A stretch of DNA of 13,891 nt from JBFWMG01 sp050251715 (GCA_050251715.1 JBFWMG010000059.1:1-13891), one strand, 5' to 3'. Counted from the first letter of the stretch, positions 7,665-13,866 are shown. Notes: generated by a model from the letters alone, not told the origin. Numbers and translations: made by a program.

Positions 7665-7706
7665 GGCGGAACCGGCTGCGCCACGATTCACTCTGCCGGT
7701 TCCGCC
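7665..7706 (-). promoter_or_regulatory. Stem-loop between flp and tadV
   Basis: A perfect 11-bp inverted repeat, GGCGGAACCGG (7665-7675) and CCGGTTCCGCC (7696-7706), with a 20-base loop. It lies 68 bases downstream of the flp stop. No T-run follows on the minus strand, so it is not a standard intrinsic terminator. It may protect the short, abundant flp mRNA from 3' decay or partly attenuate read-through into tadV, as is expected for a major pilin gene at the head of its operon. The rest of the 168-bp gap shows nothing else I can name. Confidence 0.6.
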
Positions 7707-7774
7707 AGGCCATTGCCGTTGGCGGCTGCACGCCCGAGACCATCCCCGGCATGCCCCTCCATGCGCCAAAAGGT

Positions 7775-7948
7775 TTAGCTTGCGCCGGGCATGCTGCCCG
7801 CGATGGTGTTGAAGGTGCCTTGCACGTTGGTGCCCAGCAGGGTGACGGCGGCGATGATGACGCCCGCGATCAGGGCGGCGATGAGGCCGTATTCAAGAGC
7901 GGTGACGCCTTCCTCGTTCCTCAGAAAATTGCGAATCGAAGCCATCAT
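7775..7948 (-). CDS. flp: Flp, major prepilin subunit
   Basis: A 57-aa Flp-family type IVb prepilin, the pilus subunit. A short basic leader (MMASIRNFLRNEEG) is cut by TadV after Gly14. The mature protein begins VTALEYGLIAALI, with the conserved Glu (+5) and Tyr (+6) of the Flp motif, and is 43 residues long, with a hydrophobic helix to about residue 39. The ATG at 7948 follows AAAGGAG by about eight bases; a second ATG immediately after it (7945) is an equally possible start and changes one residue. It is the first gene of the minus-strand operon, transcribed from the sigma-54-type promoter at 8016-8031. Confidence 0.97.
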   Translation of the reverse strand: MMASIRNFLRNEEGVTALEYGLIAALIAGVIIAAVTLLGTNVQGTFNTIAGSMPGAS

Positions 7949-8015
7949 GGTCGTTCTCCTTTCGATATGTGCTTTGCAGGGGTTGGTCCGTTGTGTCAGC
8001 CGATGCCTCCCCTTG

Positions 8016-8031
8016 AGCAACGGGTGTGCCA
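8016..8031 (-). promoter_or_regulatory. Sigma-54 (RpoN) -24/-12 promoter of the flp-tad operon
   Basis: The minus strand reads TGGCACACCCGTTGCT, matching the RpoN consensus TGGCAC-N5-TTGCT exactly, with the invariant GG and GC separated by 10 bases. Transcription should begin about 12 bases past the GC, near 8006, giving a leader of about 58 bases before flp. RpoN promoters need an enhancer-binding protein; candidate sites lie further upstream at 8164-8414. A perfect 14-bp palindrome (8062-8075, GAATATGCATATTC) lies 31 bases upstream of the -24 element. Confidence 0.85.
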
Positions 8032-8061
8032 GCCCGTGCGGCCAGCGGAGACATTGCCCAG

Positions 8062-8094
8062 GAATATGCATATTCATGCTTTATTTTCAGCATG
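8062..8094. promoter_or_regulatory. Adjacent palindromes upstream of the flp promoter
   Basis: GAATATGCATATTC (8062-8075) is a perfect 14-bp palindrome. CATGCT (8075-8080) and AGCATG (8089-8094) form a second inverted repeat across eight AT-rich bases. Both lie just upstream of the -24 element, between it and the putative enhancer sites, where DNA-bending or modulating proteins often bind. No IHF consensus match is convincing. The binding partner is unknown. Confidence 0.45.
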
Positions 8095-8163
8095 TTACCA
8101 ACTTCATTTTTCCCACCCCCCACACCTGCGCCCCTGGCCTTGCCCAGCAGACGCCGCACGAAA

Positions 8164-8182
8164 AATCCATTTTTTGTGGACA
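8164..8182 (+). promoter_or_regulatory. Enhancer-like palindromic site, copy 1
   Basis: AATCCATTTTTTGTGGACA: half-sites TCCA and TGGA flank the seven-base spacer TTTTTTG. It lies about 135 bp upstream of the -24 element of the flp promoter, a normal distance for a sigma-54 enhancer site. It shares the spacer and right half with copies 2 and 3, and the similarity to copy 2 continues for about 45 bp. Confidence 0.6.
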
Positions 8183-8262
8183 CTCTTCTTGCAGCAAATA
8201 GCTAACACACCTGTTTAATTGGCATAACGCCCCAAAACCCCCGCTCCGCCTCGTCCACCGGA

Positions 8263-8281
8263 TGTCTATTTTTTGTGGGCA
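8263..8281 (+). promoter_or_regulatory. Enhancer-like palindromic site, copy 2
   Basis: TGTCTATTTTTTGTGGGCA: half-sites TGTCTA and TGGGCA around the same TTTTTTG spacer as copy 1. It starts 99 bp from the start of copy 1 in the same orientation. Downstream bases resemble those after copy 1 (CACxCxTCTT, then CAATAGC and AACACACC-like sequence), so a unit of about 45 bp seems to have been duplicated. Confidence 0.6.
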
Positions 8282-8395
8282 CACCTCTTTGGCCTCAATA
8301 GCAACACATAACACCCTATAATAATATACTTTAATAATCGCACGTTCCCTCGCCAGAGACAAACTACCCGCGACGCCAGCAAAAGAACCCCAGAA

Positions 8396-8414
8396 TATCC
8401 ACAAATAATAGACA
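8396..8414 (-). promoter_or_regulatory. Enhancer-like palindromic site, copy 3 (inverted)
   Basis: The minus strand reads TGTCTATTATTTGTGGATA, matching copy 2 at 16 of 19 positions but in the opposite orientation. It lies about 120-140 bp from the sigma-54-like element at 8535-8550, mirroring the distance from copy 1 to the flp promoter. Confidence 0.55.
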
Positions 8415-8534
8415 CTCGTCCCCCACCCCAGACCGGCTGCGGCAGGCGGAACAGGGCGGCATGAAGAATTAAAGCAAGTTATTCTAAACTGATAAGCCAA
8501 GAATATATCAATATGCGTGTCTCTCGGCCCAGTT

Positions 8535-8550
8535 GTGCACGCCCCTTGCT
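8535..8550 (+). promoter_or_regulatory. Candidate weak sigma-54-like promoter of the tadE group
   Basis: GTGCACGCCCCTTGCT resembles the RpoN consensus TGGCACG-N4-TTGCT, with an intact TTGCT at -12 and correct spacing of 10 bases between the dinucleotides, but the -24 GG is TG. It would start transcription near 8562, about 75 bases before tadE. The mismatch at a nearly invariant base makes this uncertain; a sigma-70 promoter in the AT-rich stretch 8465-8515 is an alternative, though no good -35/-10 pair is visible there. Confidence 0.35.
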
Positions 8551-8636
8551 ATGTGACCGGCAAGGAACACGGACCGAGCGCGCAACGGCGCGCCAGAACG
8601 GCACCCGCCGGTCTGCAAGGCCAAGGAGAGGAAACA

Positions 8637-9032
8637 ATGCGGCAGAGAAACGAGTCACAGGGAGAACGGGGCATGGCGGCGGTGGAATTCGCTCTGGTGC
8701 TGCCCGCCCTGATGATGCTGCTCTTCCTTATAGTGGAAGGCGCGGGCGCCCTGCACACCAGGATGCAACTGGTGGAATCGAGCCGCGAAGTGGCCCGGCT
8801 GGTGCTCCGCGACGGCGCGGACGCCAATGTCAGCGGCCTGGCCGCATCCCTGGCCGAACCCCTGTCCGGCACCCCGCCCACGGTATCCGTCAACATCGAC
8901 GGCGACGCACAAACCATCACAGTGCAGGTGGACTATGCCTATCAATCGATTTTCGGAGACGGTTCGTTGCTGGCTATGCTCGGTTCCGAGCCGTATCAGC
9001 TCTCGGCGCGCACGATCATGCCGCTGCCCTGA
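8637..9032 (+). CDS. tadE: TadE, pseudopilin-like Tad protein
   Basis: A 131-aa TadE-family protein (PF07811). The N-terminal motif ERGMAAVEFALVLPALMM places a Gly (12) before a hydrophobic helix with Glu at +5, the pattern of pseudopilins processed by TadV. The helix runs to about residue 33 and an extracytoplasmic domain follows. The frame stays open upstream to 8517, but the ATG at 8637 is the real start: AAGGAG lies eight bases before it and the TadE motif falls at the expected distance. It is the first gene of the divergent plus-strand group. Its stop lies 34 bases before the GTG taken as the start of tadG. Confidence 0.93.
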   Translation: MRQRNESQGERGMAAVEFALVLPALMMLLFLIVEGAGALHTRMQLVESSREVARLVLRDGADANVSGLAASLAEPLSGTPPTVSVNIDGDAQTITVQVDYAYQSIFGDGSLLAMLGSEPYQLSARTIMPLP

Positions 9033-9066
9033 CGGCCGCGAAGGCCAAGGGCGGGCCAACGGCTCC

Positions 9067-10284
9067 GTGGCCGTGCTCGTGGCCGTGGCGCTTCCGGCGC
9101 TCATGGCCATGGCCGGCCTGGCCATCGATGCGGGCAACATCTACCTTGCCCACACCGAACTCCAGGCCGCCACGGACGCGGGCGCGCTGGCGGGCAGCCT
9201 GCAACTCCCCTATGACCCGGACATGGACAAGGGCATCGTCACCGCCGCCGCGCGGACCATGGTGGGGCAAAACTACGACCAGGCCCGGGTGGACAGCATT
9301 GTGGCCGGTACCGAGGTGCGCAGCGTGTGCGTGCACACCAGCACCACGGTGGACCTGATGCTCATGGGCGCGGTGGGCCTGGCCAACAGCACGGTCACGG
9401 CCAAGGCCTGCGCCGGTTTCAACAACCTGGAAATCGTGCTGGCCATCGACAACTCCGGCTCCATGAAGGGCACGCCCATCACCATGACCAACCTGGCCGC
9501 CGAAAACCTGGTCAACCTGGTCATGCCCGACGGCAGCGCCCCGGCGGTCAAGGTCGGCCTCACGCCGTTCCGGGGCAAGGTGCGCCTGGCCGAAAACACC
9601 GACGGCTATGCCGCGGGATGCCTGAACGCAGACGGCACGCCCAATCCCGGCCTGCTGCCCGAATACACCGCGCCCGAATACCGCTATCCCTCGTGGTCGA
9701 GCCTCAACGTGGACCCCACCACCTGTTCCTCCATCCCCACCATGCTGCCGCTGTCCACGGACAAGCAGCGCATCCTTGCGGCCATCTATGACCAGGACGC
9801 CCTGGGCGCGGGCTCCGGCACCCTCATTTCCGAGGGACTCAAGTGGGGCCGCCACATGCTTACGCCCGAGGCGCCCTTTACCCAGGCCGACAGCAATGAC
9901 CGCATGCGCAAGATCCTCATCCTGCTCACGGACGGCGACACCGAGGACGGCAAGTGCGGCGGCAGCTACGCCGTGTACTACACGCCCAACAACTACTGGA
10001 CCAACGCCTATTACGGCATGGGCGACATGGCGTCGCACTGCGAGGACGGCGGCGTGCTCAACCAGGCCATGCTCGACGAGGCCGCGACGGCCAAGGCGGC
10101 GGGCATCGAGATCTTTTCCATCCGCTACGGCGTGTCCGACAGCGTGGACATCGACCTCATGAAGCGGGTGGCCTCGTCGCGTCCCGGCACGGACGACCAC
10201 TACTTCGACGCCCCCTCGGCCTATGACATCGACGACGTGTTCAAGAAGATCGGCAAGCAGCTCGGCTGGCGGCTCATCAACTAG
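9067..10284 (+). CDS. tadG: TadG-like VWA-domain Tad protein (start uncertain)
   Basis: A TadG-type protein: an N-terminal membrane helix (GSVAVLVAVALPALMAMAGL) followed by the Flp-associated region (AIDAGNIYLAHTELQAATDAGALAGSLQ), then a von Willebrand factor A domain outside the membrane. The metal site motif DNSGS (128-132 from this start) and LILLTDGDTEDG (Asp289) are intact, so it probably binds a divalent metal. Several cysteines in the outer part could form disulfides. The start is unclear. Homology continues in frame upstream of the GTG at 9067 (GREGQGRANGS), yet no ATG, GTG or TTG occurs in frame between 8938 and 9066. An ATG at 8935 would overlap tadE by 98 bases. The stop is at 10282-10284. 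Confidence 0.85.
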   Translation: MAVLVAVALPALMAMAGLAIDAGNIYLAHTELQAATDAGALAGSLQLPYDPDMDKGIVTAAARTMVGQNYDQARVDSIVAGTEVRSVCVHTSTTVDLMLMGAVGLANSTVTAKACAGFNNLEIVLAIDNSGSMKGTPITMTNLAAENLVNLVMPDGSAPAVKVGLTPFRGKVRLAENTDGYAAGCLNADGTPNPGLLPEYTAPEYRYPSWSSLNVDPTTCSSIPTMLPLSTDKQRILAAIYDQDALGAGSGTLISEGLKWGRHMLTPEAPFTQADSNDRMRKILILLTDGDTEDGKCGGSYAVYYTPNNYWTNAYYGMGDMASHCEDGGVLNQAMLDEAATAKAAGIEIFSIRYGVSDSVDIDLMKRVASSRPGTDDHYFDAPSAYDIDDVFKKIGKQLGWRLIN

Positions 10285-10413
10285 GGCCGCCCGGCATTGA
10301 AACGTATGGAACGCTCTTGGGCATTTCGCTGGAACAACGGGACACGGCCTCGAAAAAGAGCCCTGCGTCACGATGCAATGGCGCACACGGCGCAAGCCGA
10401 AAAGGAAACAACC

Positions 10414-10920
10414 ATGCGGCGGATCATGAACCACTTCTTTGCGCGGCCCCGGACCGGACAGCGCGGCGGCTCGGACCAGCGGGGCATGTCGGCCCTGGAA
10501 TGCGCCCTTGTCCTGCCCGTGTTTCTCATGATGGTCATGGGCCTGGTGGAAGCGGGCAACCTGTTCCGTTCCTGGCTCACGGTGCAGAAGGCGGCCCAGG
10601 CCGGGGCGCGCTTCGCCTCCACGGGCCAGGGCGAGCTGGAGGGCGACCGCATGGCCCGCATCCTGTCCGAGACCGGCATGGTGCTCGACATCCTGCCGGA
10701 CGCCACGCGCGAAATCGCCGTGCGCAGCTGGCCCGACGTGGTGGCCTCCGGCGGCGGCGCGGCGGGCGATCCCGGCCAGCCCTGCGGCCTGGTGGAGGTG
10801 GCGGTGACCTACGACTACACGCCCATCACGCCCATCATCGGCGCCGCCCTGCCCGCCGTCATCCCCCTGGCGGGCAGCGACCGCAAGGTCAACGAACCCT
10901 GGCAACTCTGCGCGCAATAG
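10414..10920 (+). CDS. TadE/TadF-like pseudopilin protein
   Basis: A 168-aa protein with the motif QRGMSALECALVLPVFLMMV: Gly24 precedes a hydrophobic helix with Glu at +5, as in TadE, so TadV processing is likely. The extracytoplasmic part has two cysteines near the end (PCGLVEV and WQLCAQ). It may be the TadF equivalent of this locus. The frame is open from 10297, but AAGG eight bases before the ATG at 10414 and the position of the motif support this start. The 129-bp gap after tadG shows no convincing structure. The gene is closed by the terminator at 10961-10999. Confidence 0.88.
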   Translation: MRRIMNHFFARPRTGQRGGSDQRGMSALECALVLPVFLMMVMGLVEAGNLFRSWLTVQKAAQAGARFASTGQGELEGDRMARILSETGMVLDILPDATREIAVRSWPDVVASGGGAAGDPGQPCGLVEVAVTYDYTPITPIIGAALPAVIPLAGSDRKVNEPWQLCAQ

Positions 10921-10960
10921 TTATTCGCCCCATTTGCGGGAATCCCCCCTCCCGCACCCA

Positions 10961-10999
10961 GGCCGCGAGCCATCCGTCCCCCCGGCTCGCGGCCTTTTC
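10961..10999 (+). terminator. Rho-independent terminator of the tadE-tadG operon
   Basis: GGCCGCGAGCC (10961-10971) and GGCTCGCGGCC (10984-10994) form a perfect 11-bp GC-rich stem with a 12-base loop, followed by TTTTC. It lies 40 bases after the last stop of the plus-strand tad group. Confidence 0.9.
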
Positions 11000-11009
11000 A
11001 TGTTTCCTC

Positions 11010-11198
11010 GTGATGGCATAATATTTTATTTGTGCAATAAGATACATTATACAAGCATATTATAGTTATAACGAGAAGCATAATTAACTAGATTTCATAC
11101 TACGAACATGGTAATCTTCGCGATGCGTCCGGGCTGGTGTCCCCCCCCACGCACCGTTCATATCGCAACACTATCTTCACGGCTTCCGGAGGCTTTCC
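11010..11198 (+). promoter_or_regulatory. AT-rich leader upstream of the chemoreceptor
   Basis: Bases 11017-11100 are strikingly AT-rich (TATTATAGTTATAAC and similar), in contrast to the surrounding genes, and must contain the promoter. Several TATAAT-like hexamers occur, but none has a good -35 partner at 16-18 bases, and there is no sigma-54 or FliA-type match. The GGAGG at 11188-11192 fixes the GTG start. Confidence 0.4.
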
Positions 11199-13361
11199 GT
11201 GCAAATCAAAACTCGTGTCGTTACGTCCATAATCGGTATTTTTGCTGTTATTTTGGGCATGTGTGTGGCCACATGGATAGTGACCGAATCGCAGAAGGAC
11301 GATGCCCTCGTCATCAACATCGCCGGACGCCAGCGCATGCTGGCCCAGCAACTGGCAAAGGAAGTGCTCACCTACGCCCACACGTCCAAGGATCTGGGCC
11401 AGGCCGATCCGGACGACGTGGCCAAGGCCCAGAAGACCATGGCGGTCTTCGACCTCTCGCTTTCCGCGCTCATCGCCTCGGGCAAGGCGCCCGTGACGGA
11501 GGAGCCCACGGGGAAATCGGCCATGCTGCCCGCGGCCTCCCCAGCCGTGGCCGAGCAACTCAAGACAGGCAAGCGGCTGTGGGACGGCATGAAAAAGGAT
11601 GCCCGCTCCGTACTCGAAGGCGGCGACGAGGCCGCGTTGCAGCGCGTGCTGCGCGACACCCCGCCCCTGGTCGACAGCATGACCAAGGCCGTGGACATGA
11701 TGCAGGACGAGGCAACGGGCAAGGTCTCCACCCTGCTCATGATCCTGGGCGTAGGCTTGCTGGCCTCGGCCGTGGCCGTGTTCATGGCGCTGCTCAACCT
11801 GCAACGCAACCTTATCGACCCGCTGGACCGCATCCAGGGCTTTGCCGGGGAAATCGCCGCCGGACACCTCGACGCCTCCCTGGGCGGCGACTACAAGCAG
11901 GAGATCCTCTCCCTCAAGGACAGTGTGGCGGCCATGGTGCGGTCGCTCAAGGCAAGCATGGCCGACGCCCACCGCAAAAGCGAGGAAGCCGAGCGCAACG
12001 CCCATGAGACGCAACAGGCATTGGCGACGGCCAAGGAGCAGGAAGCCCGCGTCAGCACGCTCATCCAGCGGATGACAGCCACGGCGGGCAAGGCCCGCTC
12101 GGTTTCCGAAACCCTGTTCTCGGCCATTGGCGAACTGTCGGACCAGGTGGACGACGTGAACAAGGGCATGGACGTGCAAAGCGCCCGCATGGCCGAGACC
12201 GCCACGGCCATGGAGGAAATGAACGCCACGGTGCTGGAGGTGGCGCGCAACGCGTCCCAGGCCGCCGAACACGCCTCCCGCTCGCGCCAGAACGCCCAGA
12301 CGGGCGCCGAGGGCGTGCAGCGCGCCGTCGCGTCCATCAAGCAGATCCAGCACCGCGTCCTGTCCCTCAAGGAGACCATGGGGCAGCTTGGCTCGCAGGC
12401 GGACAACATCGGCCAGATCATGACCGTGATTTCCGACATTGCGGACCAGACCAACCTGCTGGCGCTCAACGCGGCCATCGAGGCGGCCCGCGCCGGCGAG
12501 GCGGGGCGCGGCTTCGCCGTGGTGGCCGACGAGGTGCGCCGCCTGGCGGAAAAGACCATGAACGCGACCACCGAGGTGCGCGAGGCCGTGCAGACGATCC
12601 AATCCCACGCGCGGGAAAACATCCAGGCCGTGGAGGAAGCCGCCAAGGACATCGTGCAAAGCACCGAGGCCGCGTCCCAATCAGGCGCCTTCATGGAGGA
12701 GATCGTCAGGTTGGTGGACGATACCGCGGGCATGGTCACCTCCATCGCCACGGCGGCGGAGGAGCAGTCCGCCACCAGCGAGGAGATCAACCGGGCCGTG
12801 GGCGACGTGAGCCGCATTGCCACGGACACGGCCGAGGGCATGGACAAGTCGGCCCGCGCCCTGGTGGAGATAGCCAGCCAGGTGGAGGAGCTGGACACCG
12901 TGATCCAGGCCATATCCAGCGGCGAGGCGGGCATGGGCATGGCCTCGGCTTCGGACAAGCTCATCACCTGGGGCAAGGAGTTGGAGATCGGGGTCGGATC
13001 CATCGACAAGCAGCACCAGCGGCTGGTGGAGCTCATCAACGACCTGCACGCCGCCATGAAGAACCGCAAGTCCAAGGAGACGATCCTGAAAACCTTCGAG
13101 CATCTCAAGGACTACACGGTGACCCACTTCGGCGCCGAGGAAAAGCTGTTTGCCCGGTTCAAGTATCCCCAGACCAAGGAGCACATGGAGGAACACCACA
13201 AGTTCGTGGCCAAGGTGCTGGAATGGGAAGGGGCGCTCACGTCCGGCAAGGCCACGGTGTCCATGGACATCATGCGCTTCCTCAAGGACTGGCTCACCAA
13301 GCACATCATGGTGGTGGACAAGAAATACGCCCCGTTCTTCATCAAGAACGGCGTGAAATAG
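11199..13361 (+). CDS. Methyl-accepting chemotaxis protein with C-terminal bacteriohemerythrin domain (DcrH-like)
   Basis: A 720-aa chemoreceptor. Membrane segments at about 6-28 and 176-199 enclose a periplasmic sensor opening with INIAGRQRMLAQQLAKE, typical of PilJ/NIT-type sensor domains. HAMP covers about 200-252 and a coiled-coil signalling domain follows, with the conserved tip DQTNLLALNAAIEAARAGEA (416-435). The C-terminal hemerythrin domain (about 586-716) keeps all seven di-iron ligands with canonical spacing: H606, H643, E647, H662, H666, H702 and D707. DcrH of Desulfovibrio has this fusion, and its hemerythrin binds O2, so this receptor probably senses oxygen or redox state in the cytoplasm. 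The GTG start has GGAGG six bases upstream. There is no CheR-tether pentapeptide at the end. Confidence 0.95.
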   Translation: MQIKTRVVTSIIGIFAVILGMCVATWIVTESQKDDALVINIAGRQRMLAQQLAKEVLTYAHTSKDLGQADPDDVAKAQKTMAVFDLSLSALIASGKAPVTEEPTGKSAMLPAASPAVAEQLKTGKRLWDGMKKDARSVLEGGDEAALQRVLRDTPPLVDSMTKAVDMMQDEATGKVSTLLMILGVGLLASAVAVFMALLNLQRNLIDPLDRIQGFAGEIAAGHLDASLGGDYKQEILSLKDSVAAMVRSLKASMADAHRKSEEAERNAHETQQALATAKEQEARVSTLIQRMTATAGKARSVSETLFSAIGELSDQVDDVNKGMDVQSARMAETATAMEEMNATVLEVARNASQAAEHASRSRQNAQTGAEGVQRAVASIKQIQHRVLSLKETMGQLGSQADNIGQIMTVISDIADQTNLLALNAAIEAARAGEAGRGFAVVADEVRRLAEKTMNATTEVREAVQTIQSHARENIQAVEEAAKDIVQSTEAASQSGAFMEEIVRLVDDTAGMVTSIATAAEEQSATSEEINRAVGDVSRIATDTAEGMDKSARALVEIASQVEELDTVIQAISSGEAGMGMASASDKLITWGKELEIGVGSIDKQHQRLVELINDLHAAMKNRKSKETILKTFEHLKDYTVTHFGAEEKLFARFKYPQTKEHMEEHHKFVAKVLEWEGALTSGKATVSMDIMRFLKDWLTKHIMVVDKKYAPFFIKNGVK

Positions 13362-13364
13362 CCC

Positions 13365-13408
13365 GCGCATCCGCGATGCGCAACGGGCCACGGCATGCCG
13401 TGGCCCGT
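13365..13408 (+). terminator. Double hairpin after the chemoreceptor, including a 26-bp perfect palindrome
   Basis: Immediately after the stop, GCGCATC (13365-13371) and GATGCGC (13375-13381) form a 7-bp stem with a three-base loop. A 26-bp perfect palindrome follows at 13383-13408, with arms ACGGGCCACGGCA and TGCCGTGGCCCGT. No T-run follows on either strand, so termination would be weak; mRNA stabilisation or a protein-binding palindrome are alternatives. Confidence 0.55.
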
Positions 13409-13526
13409 CAGGCTGCTGACAAACCGCCATCTCTCCCTGCTGGTTCCTTCTCGACGCCTTGCGGCCCACGGCGTCGGGTGCACGGCCCGCCATGCCCCGG
13501 CCTGACGCGCCAGCCAACAAGGCCGC

Positions 13527-13625
13527 CCGCCTGGGGAACGCGCGTGTCCCACCCGCATCGACCTCCCCCGCCAATATTCCGCCTGGGGAACTCGCTCGTC
13601 CCAACCGTATCCACCTCCCCTACCA
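13527..13625. repeat. Two direct copies of a 47-bp intergenic repeat
   Basis: Bases 13527-13573 and 13579-13625 match at 39 of 47 positions, with a period of 52. Both begin CCGCCTGGGGAAC and both contain GTCCCA and ACCTCCCC. No reading frame here looks coding. They resemble members of a dispersed intergenic repeat family, which the window alone cannot confirm. Confidence 0.8.
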
Positions 13626-13664
13626 GCAGTTTTTGGGGAAAGAGAGAGGTGAGAGGATGGGGGG

Positions 13665-13761
13665 CCGGGGGAAGGAGGGAGGAGAGGGAAAACCCCTTTT
13701 TCCAAGCATAAAAAGGGGTTTTCCCTCTCCACCCTCCATCCCCCGGGGCTTTATTTTTTTA
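13665..13761 (+). terminator. Very long hairpin with T-run between convergent genes
   Basis: A perfect 21-bp stem (13681-13701 with 13710-13730) around an eight-base loop extends outward with only two mismatches to pair 13665 with 13746, about 35 paired bases in all. A T-rich run (TTTATTTTTTT, 13750-13760) follows on the plus side, so it should end transcription arriving from the left. The 5' arm and the bases before it (13634-13692) are almost all purine and include four G-runs that fit a G-quadruplex pattern (13659-13688). The T-run overlaps the stop codon of the convergent minus-strand gene. Confidence 0.8.
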
Positions 13762-13866
13762 TTCCAATTCGCCGGGTTGGGAGACCGGGCGCACGCAACC
13801 GGCAAAGGCGACCAGTTGGAAGAGCTTTTTCGTCTGGGTGCTCACGATAAGGAAGTAGCGGTCCTG
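13759..13866 (-). CDS. C-terminal fragment of an unidentified protein
   Basis: The last 35 codons of a minus-strand gene, reading QDRYFLIVSTQTKKLFQLVA and ending QPGELE before TAA (13761-13759). The sequence is of ordinary composition and ends at a natural stop, converging on the chemoreceptor across the long hairpin. I do not recognise the family. It is cut at 13866 because the remaining bases are sequencing adapter. Confidence 0.5.
   Translation of the reverse strand, partial: QDRYFLIVSTQTKKLFQLVAFAGCVRPVSQPGELE

Noticed and set aside
8164..8414. CRISPR array
   Set aside because: There are only three imperfect copies at unequal spacing (99 and 133 bp), one inverted, so this is not an array.
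8517..8636. Upstream in-frame extension of tadE
   Set aside because: It overlaps the candidate promoter, lacks a ribosome site at the upstream start, and would put 40 extra residues before the TadE helix motif.
7949..8636. A hidden small gene in the 688-bp divergent intergenic region
   Set aside because: Open frames here (for example 7893-8183 and 8087-8500 on the minus strand) have no good ribosome site or conserved features, and they cover the promoter and repeat elements.
10297..10413. Upstream in-frame starts (10297, 10378) for the TadF-like gene
   Set aside because: They lack a convincing ribosome site, and the ATG at 10414 with AAGG upstream puts the G|xxxxE motif at a more normal distance.
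9016..10917. A 633-codon minus-strand frame opposite tadG and the TadF-like gene
   Set aside because: It is antisense to a well-supported VWA protein and has His/Gly/Val-rich shadow composition.
11100..13108. Minus-strand frames of 526 and 405 codons opposite the chemoreceptor
   Set aside because: They are shadows of the conserved signalling domain, with low-complexity composition and no motifs.
13362..13758. A gene between the chemoreceptor and the right-end fragment
   Set aside because: Frames present on both strands run through the direct repeats and the long hairpin and look non-coding.
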